Shown: positions 8,180-14,859 of the stretch, piece after piece
Numbering within the stretch: the stretch's first letter is position 1
How the letters are laid out: each line of letters opens with the position of its first letter
NCBI GenBank assembly: GCA_903904275.1
Contig: CAIVBX010000306.1
Coordinates: 1 to 20,594 of the forward strand
Reading direction: 5' to 3'
Length of the DNA stretch: 20,594 nt
Source: an uncultured Pseudomonadota bacterium
Lineage (GTDB): Bacteria > Pseudomonadota > Gammaproteobacteria > Methylococcales > Methylomonadaceae
Notes under the pieces: model-generated
The model's database searches: none
Seen by the model: only the letters and a program-made list of their open reading frames with translations
Told to the model about the DNA's origin: nothing
Position numbers and translations under genes: made by a program

Positions 8180-8208
8180 TTGATGCCGATAATGTAAGGC
8201 GTTATTAA
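8180..8208 (+). promoter_or_regulatory. Candidate sigma70 promoter for the 8230 gene
   Basis: TTGATG (8180-8185), a 17-base spacer, then TATTAA (8203-8208), followed 21 bases later by the ATG at 8230 with AGGA in between. Both hexamers match four of six consensus positions. The palindrome at 8134-8165 sits just upstream, in a position suited to activation. Confidence 0.4.
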
Positions 8209-8229
8209 ACTCATCAATTAGGAATTTTC

Positions 8230-8544
8230 ATGTCAAACTTAGCAATAGGTAAAATAGCTGTCCCGCTCACCTTATCCACCATCACTGATAAAAATACAGT
8301 GAGCAACTCGTCGAATTTTAGCACCGTATTAAAAACGGCAGCCGATTTGCCTGCAAAAAATGAAATGCCAACTTTTTCAGGAAAAATGAAAATGCCTGAT
8401 GGCAGCATTGCTGATGTTCAATCTGTTCATCTTCAAGTTAGTACACATGAAGAAAGTGTAAAACTTTTGCAAGAATCTGGCATGACGAAAGCCGAAGCCG
8501 AGGAAATGTTGAGGCCAAAACCTGTGTTATCGGACGCAGAATAA
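8230..8544 (+). CDS. Hypothetical protein, possibly the N-terminal part of a split gene
   Basis: A 104-residue protein of no family I recognise, with no signal peptide and no membrane segment. The N-terminal half is Ser/Thr-rich (LSTITDKNTVSNSSNFSTVL). The second half has MPDGSIADVQSVHLQVSTHEE and a short helical stretch ESGMTKAEAEEMLRP. ATG 8230 has a good AGGA ribosome site (8220-8223). It ends in TAA at 8542-8544, only nine bases before the next reading frame, which is in the same frame. One base change (for example TAA from CAA) would join the two. It may be a real small gene or the front part of one gene of about 215 codons. Confidence 0.6.
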   Translation: MSNLAIGKIAVPLTLSTITDKNTVSNSSNFSTVLKTAADLPAKNEMPTFSGKMKMPDGSIADVQSVHLQVSTHEESVKLLQESGMTKAEAEEMLRPKPVLSDAE

Positions 8545-8553
8545 CAGAAAATA

Positions 8554-8874
8554 ATGGAGTCTTCACCTGCGTATATTGCCGCAACGCAATATTCTAACTC
8601 GGCTCAAGTTGAAATGGTTGCACGTGATAATAATGGTCAAATAGTGGCAGTGCTTTGGAAAGATGGTAGTGCTTTTTCCGAAAGTGGTGGCGTACTTGGC
8701 AATACGCCAGCAGAAACGCGAGCAAATTTGTTAAAAATGAAAAATGTGACTTTAGAACGTTACAACGCAAATGAAAAAGCTCCTACACGTTTGGATATTC
8801 AAGCAGAACAAATTGCTTTTACGAAAAAACATCCTGAGTTATTTCAGCAAATCCCTGATGGTTTGTTGTCATAA
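8554..8874 (+). CDS. Hypothetical protein, possibly the C-terminal part of a split gene
   Basis: A 106-residue protein of no recognised family. It has a compact beta-like segment (VEMVARDNNGQIVAVLWKDGSAF) and a helical C-terminal half (TRANLLKMKNVTLERY, then LDIQAEQIAFTKKHPELFQQ). It is in the same frame as the preceding gene, separated by one TAA stop and three codons. The ATG at 8554 has only a weak ribosome site (ACAGAAAAT). The downstream terminator at 8891-8929 would end a joint message. Independent translation, translational coupling, or a recent nonsense mutation in one ancestral gene are all possible. Confidence 0.55.
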   Translation: MESSPAYIAATQYSNSAQVEMVARDNNGQIVAVLWKDGSAFSESGGVLGNTPAETRANLLKMKNVTLERYNANEKAPTRLDIQAEQIAFTKKHPELFQQIPDGLLS

Positions 8875-8890
8875 AATTTTGCAGCTACAC

Positions 8891-8930
8891 AAAAGCCCTG
8901 ACTTGCATTCACAGTAAATCGGGGCTTTTT
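8891..8930 (+). terminator. Intrinsic terminator after the hypothetical gene pair
   Basis: AAAAGCCCTGA (8891-8901) pairs with TCGGGGCTTTT (8919-8929), with one G-U pair and a 17-base loop, followed by a run of T. It lies just after the stop at 8874. Confidence 0.8.
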
Positions 8931-9015
8931 TCATTTAAACCGAATCCCAAGCCTTCTCCTAAAAGTCACAAGCATATGATTTTTAGCAAGGTTCGCATTT
9001 TCATAGTGTTTATCC

Positions 9016-9192
9016 ACTGTTTCAACTTTTGATTAAAACACCGAGAAAAACAAAACTGAGATTTTGCACTTTGCCAATCAACATGATTTGAGAAAGGTGC
9101 ATTTTGTTGAAGAAATTTGTTCGGGAAAAACAGCTTGGCGAGAGCGTTTAATTGCCAAAATACTTGAAGAACTCCAATGCGTGGAACTTTGA
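9016..9192 (+). pseudogene. Remnant of a serine recombinase (resolvase), N-terminal fragment
   Basis: The + strand frame from 9016 reads TVSTFD, a TAA stop, NTEKNKTEILHFANQHD, LRKVHFVEEICSGKTAWRER, LIAKILEELQCVEL and a stop at 9190-9192. The order VSTxDQ, EKNKxEIL, VHFVEE, SGKTxWRER, ILEEL is the N-terminal catalytic-domain pattern of resolvase/invertase serine recombinases of about 190 residues. Only about 58 codons remain, the start is lost, and one internal stop is present, so this is a broken relic. A second, longer relic of the same family lies inverted at 19684-20172 and is closely similar at the DNA level over roughly 100 bases. Confidence 0.75.
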
Positions 9193-9240
9193 TGACGTTT
9201 GTTTAAACTTACCCAAAATTCTGCACCATTTTTCCAAATT

Positions 9241-9249
9241 TGTAATAAT
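9241..9249 (+). promoter_or_regulatory. Candidate extended -10 promoter of the btuB riboswitch transcript
   Basis: TGTAATAAT reads as the TGn extension plus AATAAT (five of six matches to TATAAT). No good -35 is seen at 17 bases upstream, which an extended -10 can tolerate. The start would fall near 9256, just before the riboswitch and inside the dyad at 9250-9270. Confidence 0.35.
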
Positions 9250-9270
9250 GAAACCTAACTTTTAGGTTTC
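9250..9270. repeat. Perfect 9-bp dyad at the expected transcription start
   Basis: GAAACCTAA (9250-9258), CTT, TTAGGTTTC (9262-9270). It lies between the -10-like element and the riboswitch core. Its right arm may belong to the riboswitch 5' region. As DNA it could be an operator. Confidence 0.45.
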
Positions 9271-9440
9271 GTTACTTTATTGTGCCGAGTAAATGGGAAT
9301 TTGGTTAAAGTCCAAAACTGCCCCCGCAACTGTAAATTAAGTTAAGTGTTTTCGTGCAATGTCACTGTGAAATTCATGGGAAGACAGAAAACGTCGATTT
9401 TTAAAGTCGCTTAATAAGTCAGGAGACCGACCTCGAAGTG
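9262..9440 (+). promoter_or_regulatory. Cobalamin riboswitch upstream of btuB
   Basis: The conserved elements of the cobalamin aptamer are visible in order: TGGGAA at 9294-9299, GCCCCCGCAACTGTAA at 9320-9335, CACTGTGA at 9363-9370 followed by ATGGGAAGAC at 9376-9385, and the B12 box AGTCAGGAGACCGACC at 9417-9432. The usual box ends CCTGCC; the variant CCGACC still fits. It lies about 130 bases before btuB, as is normal for B12 receptor genes. Binding of adenosylcobalamin or another cobalamin would reduce expression of btuB and btuM. Boundaries are approximate. Confidence 0.93.
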
Positions 9441-9450
9441 TTTATTTCGG

Positions 9451-9465
9451 ACAGCGGAGGGCTGT
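9451..9465 (+). promoter_or_regulatory. Hairpin with a GGAGG loop after the aptamer
   Basis: ACAGC (9451-9455), loop GGAGG, GCTGT (9461-9465), with an outer TTTCG/CGAAA pairing (9445-9449 with 9470-9474). It follows the B12 box directly. It may be the regulatory (P13-like) hairpin whose loop docks on the aptamer. No start codon follows at a useful distance, so it is not a plain ribosome site. Confidence 0.4.
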
Positions 9466-9545
9466 AATTCGAAAGCAAATCACATACTCAAACGCCAGTA
9501 TTTTGTGGTTTTCTTTTTCCTTTTGCTGCCCATTTCTTATTTTCA

Positions 9546-9564
9546 TTTGCACGGGCGGTGCAAA
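9546..9564 (+). promoter_or_regulatory. Hairpin enclosing the btuB ribosome-binding site
   Basis: TTTGCAC (9546-9552), loop GGGCG, GTGCAAA (9558-9564), a perfect 7-bp stem ending two bases before ATG 9567. The purine-rich GGGCGG (9553-9558) is the best Shine-Dalgarno match and lies in the loop and first stem pair. This is a natural candidate for translational control by the riboswitch. It also argues for ATG 9567 as the start, because GTG 9558 would be inside the stem. Confidence 0.5.
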
Positions 9565-9566
9565 GA

Positions 9567-11405
9567 ATGGACACAAAAAAAATGCAAAAAATCTTATTTC
9601 CAACTCTGCTATTGGTGAGTTTTTCATCGTTACACGCACAAGATCAACTTTCTGAAAATCTCCCCGAAATGGTTGTTACTGCAACTCGCGCTGGTTCTGA
9701 AGCCAAAAACACACTTTCATCTGCGGCAACGATTTATAACCGCGAAGACATTGACCGTTTGCAAGTTCGCACTTTACCCGAATTATTACGCGGCACCGCT
9801 GGTGTTGATGTCACACAAAATGGCGGGTACGGAAAATCTAGCAGCGTTTTTATGCGCGGTACCAATTCTGACCATGTTCTCGTTTTAATCGACGGCATCA
9901 AAATGGGGTCTGTCACGCTGGGAACGTCTGCTTTTGAAAACATTCCAATGGAAAGCATTGAGCGGGTCGAAATTATTCGTGGATCGCAATCGAGTTTGTA
10001 TGGTTCCGAAGCGATTGGCGGGGTGATTCAAATTTTTACCAGAAAAGGTGGCGATAGCGAAACACCGAAAATCACACTCGATGCAGGTGGAGGTTCGTAC
10101 TACACCCATCGAACCGCTGGCACAGCGAGTGGAAAATACAAAAATGCGTGGTACAGCGTTGGTGCATCACATCTAGGTAGCGATGGTTTTTCGGCTAGAA
10201 CGCTACCCTATGACCAAGACAAAGACGGTTATCAAAATACCGCTGTCAATGCGAGAGCAGGCTATAAATTTGACAACAATGTGGATGTGGAAGCGACTTT
10301 TATGCGAGCGCAAGGCACAAATCAATTCGATGGTTTTAATATGAAATCAGAAAACAACAACGAATTTGTGAATCAAGTGATTTCGCTCGCGGGCAATGTC
10401 GATGTGGTAAAAAACTGGCGTTCAACTTTACGTTTAGGTCAGACCAATGATGAAAGCAGAAATTTTTTGCCGAATGGTGCATTTTCGAGTTTATTTGAAA
10501 GCATGCGCTGGAATGCAAGTTGGTTAAATCAATTTTCGATTTCGGATAATCATCAAATTGTTGCGGGTTCAGATTATCGTTTTGACGAAGTGAACAGCAC
10601 GAGCGGTTATCAGCAAAAATCACGTTACGATGTTGGTGTTTTTGGAGAATTACACAGCCGATTTTTTGATAATCATTTTGTGAATGCATCCGTGCGTTGG
10701 GATCAAAATCAAGCATTTGGCGATTATGTCACGGGAAGCGTTGGTTGGCGTTTCAATTGGCAACATGGTATTAGCGTGTTAGCAAATTTTGGCAATGCGT
10801 TCAAATCTCCCACGTTCAATCAACTGTATTTTCCAAACGCGGGAAATCCCAATTTATCGCCAGAAGAATCAAAATCGTATGAAGCGGGTTTGGTTGGTGA
10901 CCACGATTGGGGGCAATGGGAATTGCGAGCGTATCACATTGATGTCGATAATTTGATTAACTGGGTTCCCGATGCTACGGGGAATTGGCTACCACAAAAT
11001 GTGGATAAAGCCCAAATCGAAGGTATTGAAGCTGAAATTGGCACTGAAATACATGGCTTCCGTCCAAAATTAACCATGAATTTACTCAATCCAGAAAATA
11101 AACAAAACGGTAATCGGTTGCCAAGTCGCGCAGATAAAACCTTAGCGTTTGATTTGTCGAAATCGTTTGCTAATGTTGATTTAGGTGCGGCGGTAATGGC
11201 GCAAGGTAATCGTTTTGCAGATGCTGCCAACAAAACGTCTGTCGATGGATTTGTGACGGTCGATTTACGTTCAGCGTATCACTTCAACAAAAATTGGATG
11301 TTAAGTGCGAAATTGAATAATTTACTCGATAAAAATTATCAAACCGTGAATACTTACAATATGTCAGATAGAAACTTTTTTATCTCGATTCATTACAACA
11401 ATTAA
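9567..11405 (+). CDS. btuB: TonB-dependent vitamin B12 receptor BtuB
   Basis: A 612-residue outer-membrane receptor that imports corrinoids with energy from TonB. It has a signal peptide (about residues 1-24, cleaved after SSLHA) and a TonB box MVVTATR at residues 35-41. A plug domain follows (GGYGKSSSVFMRGTNSDHVL, then LIDGIKMG, then IERVEIIRGSQSSLYGSEAI), and then a 22-strand beta barrel with many aromatic girdle residues. The C-terminus, LLDKNYQTVNTYNMSDRNFF, is typical of BtuB. The cobalamin riboswitch directly upstream and btuM 11 bases downstream support corrinoids as substrate. In-frame alternatives are GTG 9558 and ATG 9582. I prefer ATG 9567, which has GGGCGG at eight bases' spacing. 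Confidence 0.95.
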   Translation: MDTKKMQKILFPTLLLVSFSSLHAQDQLSENLPEMVVTATRAGSEAKNTLSSAATIYNREDIDRLQVRTLPELLRGTAGVDVTQNGGYGKSSSVFMRGTNSDHVLVLIDGIKMGSVTLGTSAFENIPMESIERVEIIRGSQSSLYGSEAIGGVIQIFTRKGGDSETPKITLDAGGGSYYTHRTAGTASGKYKNAWYSVGASHLGSDGFSARTLPYDQDKDGYQNTAVNARAGYKFDNNVDVEATFMRAQGTNQFDGFNMKSENNNEFVNQVISLAGNVDVVKNWRSTLRLGQTNDESRNFLPNGAFSSLFESMRWNASWLNQFSISDNHQIVAGSDYRFDEVNSTSGYQQKSRYDVGVFGELHSRFFDNHFVNASVRWDQNQAFGDYVTGSVGWRFNWQHGISVLANFGNAFKSPTFNQLYFPNAGNPNLSPEESKSYEAGLVGDHDWGQWELRAYHIDVDNLINWVPDATGNWLPQNVDKAQIEGIEAEIGTEIHGFRPKLTMNLLNPENKQNGNRLPSRADKTLAFDLSKSFANVDLGAAVMAQGNRFADAANKTSVDGFVTVDLRSAYHFNKNWMLSAKLNNLLDKNYQTVNTYNMSDRNFFISIHYNN

Positions 11406-11416
11406 GAAGATTTTTT

Positions 11417-11977
11417 ATGAATATCAAAACCATTTTTCCTTTAGTCGCTTTGATGGGCGCGACCCGAATGCACCATTTCGGCGATGCTTTTTCATTGCCT
11501 GATGCGTCATTGGCGGTATTTTTTTTAGCGGGTTTATTTTTCAGTTCACGCGCATTTTTTGGTGCGTTATTGCTTGAAGCGAGTTTGTTGGATTATGTGG
11601 AGATTTCGCATTTAGGTGTAAGTGATTTTTGCGTTTCACCTGCTTACATTTTCTTGATTCCAGCGTATTTCGCCATGTGGTTTGGTGGACGTTTGAGCGC
11701 GAATTTCAAATCGATGCAAGGCACAGAATTCAAGCTGTCGATTCCAGTAATAGCAACATTGGCTACGTCAATTACGATCGCATTTTTGTTTTCAAACGGC
11801 AGCTTTTATTGGTTATCGGGTCGTCATCCAAATGGAAACATTGCCGAATACGTTGAACGGGCATTGCATTACTACCCAATGTATGCAGGTTATGCGTTGA
11901 TGTATGTTGTGGCGGGCTTTGCTGCTGTAAAAGTAGTGAAAATGTTGCCTAATTTATTAGCGCATAAAACAGCTTAA
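11417..11977 (+). CDS. btuM: BtuM-family solitary ECF-type cobalamin transporter
   Basis: A 186-residue inner-membrane protein with about six hydrophobic segments. It resembles BtuM, an ECF S-component-like vitamin B12 transporter found in Gram-negative bacteria next to btuB and described for Thiobacillus denitrificans. There a conserved cysteine binds the cobalt and removes the cyano group. Here the segment LGVSDFCVSPAYIFLIPAYF (about residues 67-86) holds the matching conserved cysteine, Cys72. An N-terminal ATRMHHFGDAFSLPDA segment with two histidines is also typical. No BtuCDF or ECF energising genes lie nearby, as is usual for BtuM. It is cotranscribed with btuB (11-base gap) under the riboswitch and is followed by a strong terminator. 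It is not CbiM, which is a longer cobalt transporter component. Confidence 0.82.
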   Translation: MNIKTIFPLVALMGATRMHHFGDAFSLPDASLAVFFLAGLFFSSRAFFGALLLEASLLDYVEISHLGVSDFCVSPAYIFLIPAYFAMWFGGRLSANFKSMQGTEFKLSIPVIATLATSITIAFLFSNGSFYWLSGRHPNGNIAEYVERALHYYPMYAGYALMYVVAGFAAVKVVKMLPNLLAHKTA

Positions 11978-11993
11978 TTCTTCTCAGCAGACG

Positions 11994-12027
11994 AACGGCT
12001 TACAAAAATTTGTAAGCCGTTTTTTTA
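11994..12027 (+). terminator. Strong intrinsic terminator between btuM and cobD
   Basis: AACGGCTTACAA (11994-12005) pairs with TTGTAAGCCGTT (12010-12021), a 12-bp perfect stem with a four-base loop, followed by a T-run to 12027. It ends the riboswitch-controlled btuB-btuM unit. It stops only about 15 bases ahead of the cobD start, leaving no room for a promoter in between. Confidence 0.9.
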
Positions 12028-12042
12028 TTTTCGGAATAAAAA

Positions 12043-13062
12043 ATGACTTCACACGGCGGCAACATTTACGCATTCGCAAAAAAACTAGGCTGTTCACCCA
12101 GCGATATTATCGATTTTTCTTCCAACATTCATTTTAAACAAGCAGTCGATTGGCGCGAATTACCATTAAATCTTCAGCCTTACGCCGATCCAAATTACAC
12201 GGATTTAAAATACGCCATCAAACAGCGTTATGCTTTGATGGATGACGTTGAGTTGGAACTTTTTAATGGTGCGAGTTCAGCCATTTTTGCTTTATTACGA
12301 TTCTTAGCTTCGGATTGTGTAGTGTTTTATGCACCGATGTTTAGTGAATATGAAAATGTTACAGGTGAATTTGAGTCTACTGTACACTTTATAAATCGCT
12401 TCAATGAAAAGTTATTATTTGAATCCGTACCCAAAAATAGCACTATTGTTTTTGTAAATCCGTCTACGCCAGATGGAAAACCGTACGATATGTACGAATT
12501 TTTTACACATTGGAAGGCTCAAAATTGCACTGTTATTGTTGATGAATCGTTTTTAGATTTTTGTGATTTACCATCAATGTTTGATTTTATTGCTGATTAC
12601 GACCAACTTTTTATAGTGAAATCGTTGTGTAAATTTTATGGTTGTGCTGGCGTTCGGGTAGGTTTTATTGCTGCACAAAAAGAAGCTATCGAAGCTCTAA
12701 AGATTTATGAGCCAATGTGGAAAATATCAACTTTTGATAGCGTTTATATGCAAGCCGCATTGAAAAATATCGCGTTTATCGAACAAACTCGCATCGAAAC
12801 AAAACGTCTCCGTGCGAAATTGGAACAAGTTTTAAGCCATTCAAATTTGTTTGAAAAAATTTATGACGGTTCAGTAAATTTCGTTTTAGCTCATTTGAAA
12901 AATAAGGAACTCAATTTACAAAAAGAATTAGCGCAGTTCAAGATTTTGATTCGTGAATGCGACAGTTTTGATTTTTTAAGTTCTAGCGACATTCGTTTTG
13001 CGGTGAAATCGCAAGCTGATATTGAAAAACTCGCTCTCGCTTTGGCATCTATTCATGTTTGA
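12043..13062 (+). CDS. cobD: Threonine-phosphate decarboxylase (CobD; CobC in Pseudomonas naming)
   Basis: A PLP-dependent class I aminotransferase-fold enzyme, 339 residues. It decarboxylates L-threonine O-3-phosphate to (R)-1-amino-2-propanol O-2-phosphate, the linker that CbiB attaches to the corrin. The N-terminus SHGGNIYAFAKKLG and IIDFSSNIH is the family signature. The later sections VNPSTPDGKPYD (in place of the more common NPNNPTG), IVDESFLDF (residues 165-173) and SLCKFYGCAGVRVGF with the PLP lysine Lys197 are all in place. ATG 12043 has GGA nine bases ahead. It is the first gene of an overlapping run and shares eight bases with cbiB. The DNA here is clearly AT-richer than from cbiA on, which hints at a different history for the cobD-cbiB-kinase block. 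Confidence 0.93.
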   Translation: MTSHGGNIYAFAKKLGCSPSDIIDFSSNIHFKQAVDWRELPLNLQPYADPNYTDLKYAIKQRYALMDDVELELFNGASSAIFALLRFLASDCVVFYAPMFSEYENVTGEFESTVHFINRFNEKLLFESVPKNSTIVFVNPSTPDGKPYDMYEFFTHWKAQNCTVIVDESFLDFCDLPSMFDFIADYDQLFIVKSLCKFYGCAGVRVGFIAAQKEAIEALKIYEPMWKISTFDSVYMQAALKNIAFIEQTRIETKRLRAKLEQVLSHSNLFEKIYDGSVNFVLAHLKNKELNLQKELAQFKILIRECDSFDFLSSSDIRFAVKSQADIEKLALALASIHV

Positions 13063-13948
13063 ACTTGCACTAGCCGCCTATTTAATTGACAAATTGTTTG
13101 GTGAATTACCATGCAAACATCCCGTGATGTTTATGGGCGATTTTATTCATGGATTTGAAAAACGTTTTTATAAAGACAGTATTTGGCGTGGTACGCTGCT
13201 AGTTTTGAGTTTACTTTTGATGACATGGGTAGTGAGTTTTGCGGTGATTCAATTTAGCTCGTTGTTGTCAAAAAATCTGCAATTTTTCATATTAGCAATT
13301 TGTGCATCGACTGGTTTAGCTATGAATATGCTATATTCAAGTGTAAAAAATGTAGTGGTGAGTAATCAACCAAAAAATGTCATTAGCCATTTAGTTAGTC
13401 GTGACACAAAAAATATGACTGAAAATGACGCTTACAAAGCTGCACTAGAAACATGGGCTGAAAATTTAAGTGATGGTGTTATTGCCCCTTTATTTTATTT
13501 AATACTGTTTGGTTTATCGGGCATCGTAATTTATAAAGCCGTTAACACAATGGATTCCATGATTGGTTATCACACGGCACATTATGAAAATTTTGGCAAG
13601 GTAGCTGCACGTTTGGATGATATGGCAAATTATATTCCTTCGCGTTTAACTGCAATCTTAATCGTTTTTTTGATGCCAAATAAAAAACAAAGTTTACAGG
13701 TTTTGTGGCGAGATGGACATAAATTAGATAGTCCAAATGCAGGTTATCCGATTGCCGCATTAGCAGGAAGTTTAGGCATTACTTTAGGTGGAAACGCATA
13801 CTATCACGGTCAATTAAAACAAAAACCAATTCTAGGTAATTTTCACAAAACAATTAACCGTTATAGTATTGAAGAGGCTTTGAAATTAAGAAACTATATT
13901 GATCTAGTGGTATTAGCTTTTCTGAGTATCTGTGTGGGTGTATTTTAA
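13055..13948 (+). CDS. cbiB: Adenosylcobinamide-phosphate synthase CbiB (CobD in Pseudomonas naming)
   Basis: A 297-residue inner-membrane enzyme that amidates cobyric acid with aminopropanol phosphate, or aminopropanol, to form the cobinamide(-phosphate) arm. Family marks are the start FELALAAYLIDKLFGELPCKHPVMFMG, then KAALETWAENLSDGVIAPLFY (about residues 130-150), then YKAVNTMDSMIGYHTAHYENFG, then SPNAGYPIAALAGSLGITLGG near the C-terminus. Four to five transmembrane segments are visible. I use ATG 13055, which overlaps cobD by eight bases; a TTG at 13022 would add 11 unlikely residues. It shares one base with the kinase gene (TAATG). Together with cobD and the kinase it covers the aminopropanol branch. 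Confidence 0.94.
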   Translation: MFELALAAYLIDKLFGELPCKHPVMFMGDFIHGFEKRFYKDSIWRGTLLVLSLLLMTWVVSFAVIQFSSLLSKNLQFFILAICASTGLAMNMLYSSVKNVVVSNQPKNVISHLVSRDTKNMTENDAYKAALETWAENLSDGVIAPLFYLILFGLSGIVIYKAVNTMDSMIGYHTAHYENFGKVAARLDDMANYIPSRLTAILIVFLMPNKKQSLQVLWRDGHKLDSPNAGYPIAALAGSLGITLGGNAYYHGQLKQKPILGNFHKTINRYSIEEALKLRNYIDLVVLAFLSICVGVF

Positions 13949-14859
13949 TGGCTGTTTACACCCAACTTACTTATGACAATGTACAAGAGTTTTTAACTGG
14001 TTACGATTTAGGTGAACTGGTTAATTTTAAGGGTATTGCAAATGGAATTACAAATACTAACTATTTTATTATCACCACTAAAGGTCAATTTGTTCTAACC
14101 ATTTTTGAAAATACATCCATTGATGACATTATGAAAATTGTGCAATTATTAGCGTATCTGGAGATTTTCAATCTTCCTATACCTAAACCTTTGCAAGATT
14201 ATTCAGAAAAAGTTGTTAATTTTATTTTTCAAAAACCCGCGTTTTTATGTTCTCGTTTAACGGGCGAATCTGTCATAAATCCAACAATGACTCATTGTCA
14301 ACAAATTGGAAAACACCTTGCAGAGTTACATCAATGTACACATAGCTACGATTTTCCGCTTCAAAATTCATACAATCTGAATCAGTTACAACTGTTATAT
14401 GCTGAATTATCGTTCACAGACGCAGACAAAGAGTTAGTAATCGATGAATTGTACTATCAATCCCAACAATCATATTCTCATTTACCATCAGGCGTTATTC
14501 ACAGCGATTTATTTAGAGATAATGTTTTGTTTGAAAACGATTCTTTAACAGGAATTGTTGATTTTCATAGTGCTTGTTTTGACATATTGCTTTGGGATAT
14601 TGCTGTTGCAATCAATGATTGGTGTATTGAATTTGGAAAACAATGCTTTTCAAAGTATCAAATCTTATTAAATGAATATCAGAAAGTCAGACCACTTTCA
14701 GTTGAAGAACTCAAGATGTTGCCTTCTTTGTTACGTCTAACCGCATTGCGTTTTTGGCTTTCTCGAATTCGTTATAACGAAATACATTTTGATTCTTTTT
14801 TACTTTCTAAAAATCCCGATGAATATAAACAATTACTAATCTACTATCGCCAAAAATGA
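13948..14859 (+). CDS. ThrB-like (APH-fold) kinase, candidate L-threonine kinase
   Basis: A 303-residue protein close to the type-II homoserine kinase ThrB of proteobacteria, which has the aminoglycoside-phosphotransferase fold. The N-terminus (VYTQLTYDNVQEFLTGYDLG, NFKGIANGITNTNYF) and the C-terminal LLRLTALRFWLSRI match ThrB. Catalytic residues are present: Asp187 and Asn192 in HSDLFRDN (185-192) and the metal-binding Asp205 in VDF. After the latter, ThrB usually reads FYYAC or FYFAC; here it is FHSACFD, a change next to the active site. The gene lies inside the B12 operon, one base overlapping cbiB and four overlapping cbiA, and near cobD, whose substrate is threonine phosphate. I infer an L-threonine kinase role (as for PduX or BluE, which are unrelated in sequence). 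It could instead be the cell's ordinary ThrB. Confidence 0.7.
   Translation: MAVYTQLTYDNVQEFLTGYDLGELVNFKGIANGITNTNYFIITTKGQFVLTIFENTSIDDIMKIVQLLAYLEIFNLPIPKPLQDYSEKVVNFIFQKPAFLCSRLTGESVINPTMTHCQQIGKHLAELHQCTHSYDFPLQNSYNLNQLQLLYAELSFTDADKELVIDELYYQSQQSYSHLPSGVIHSDLFRDNVLFENDSLTGIVDFHSACFDILLWDIAVAINDWCIEFGKQCFSKYQILLNEYQKVRPLSVEELKMLPSLLRLTALRFWLSRIRYNEIHFDSFLLSKNPDEYKQLLIYYRQK

Noticed and set aside
9500..9540. Riboswitch terminator from the T-rich run after CCAGTATTTTGTGG
   Set aside because: The possible stem has only three base pairs (CCA/TGG) and the T-run is interrupted, so it is not a convincing intrinsic terminator.
11417..11977. CbiM or another cobalt transporter component
   Set aside because: The length, the DFCVSPAY cysteine segment and the place after btuB fit BtuM, not the longer CbiM with its N-terminal metal-binding histidines.
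13022..13054. Upstream TTG start for cbiB
   Set aside because: It would add 11 residues lying wholly within cobD; ATG 13055 gives the normal CbiB N-terminus.
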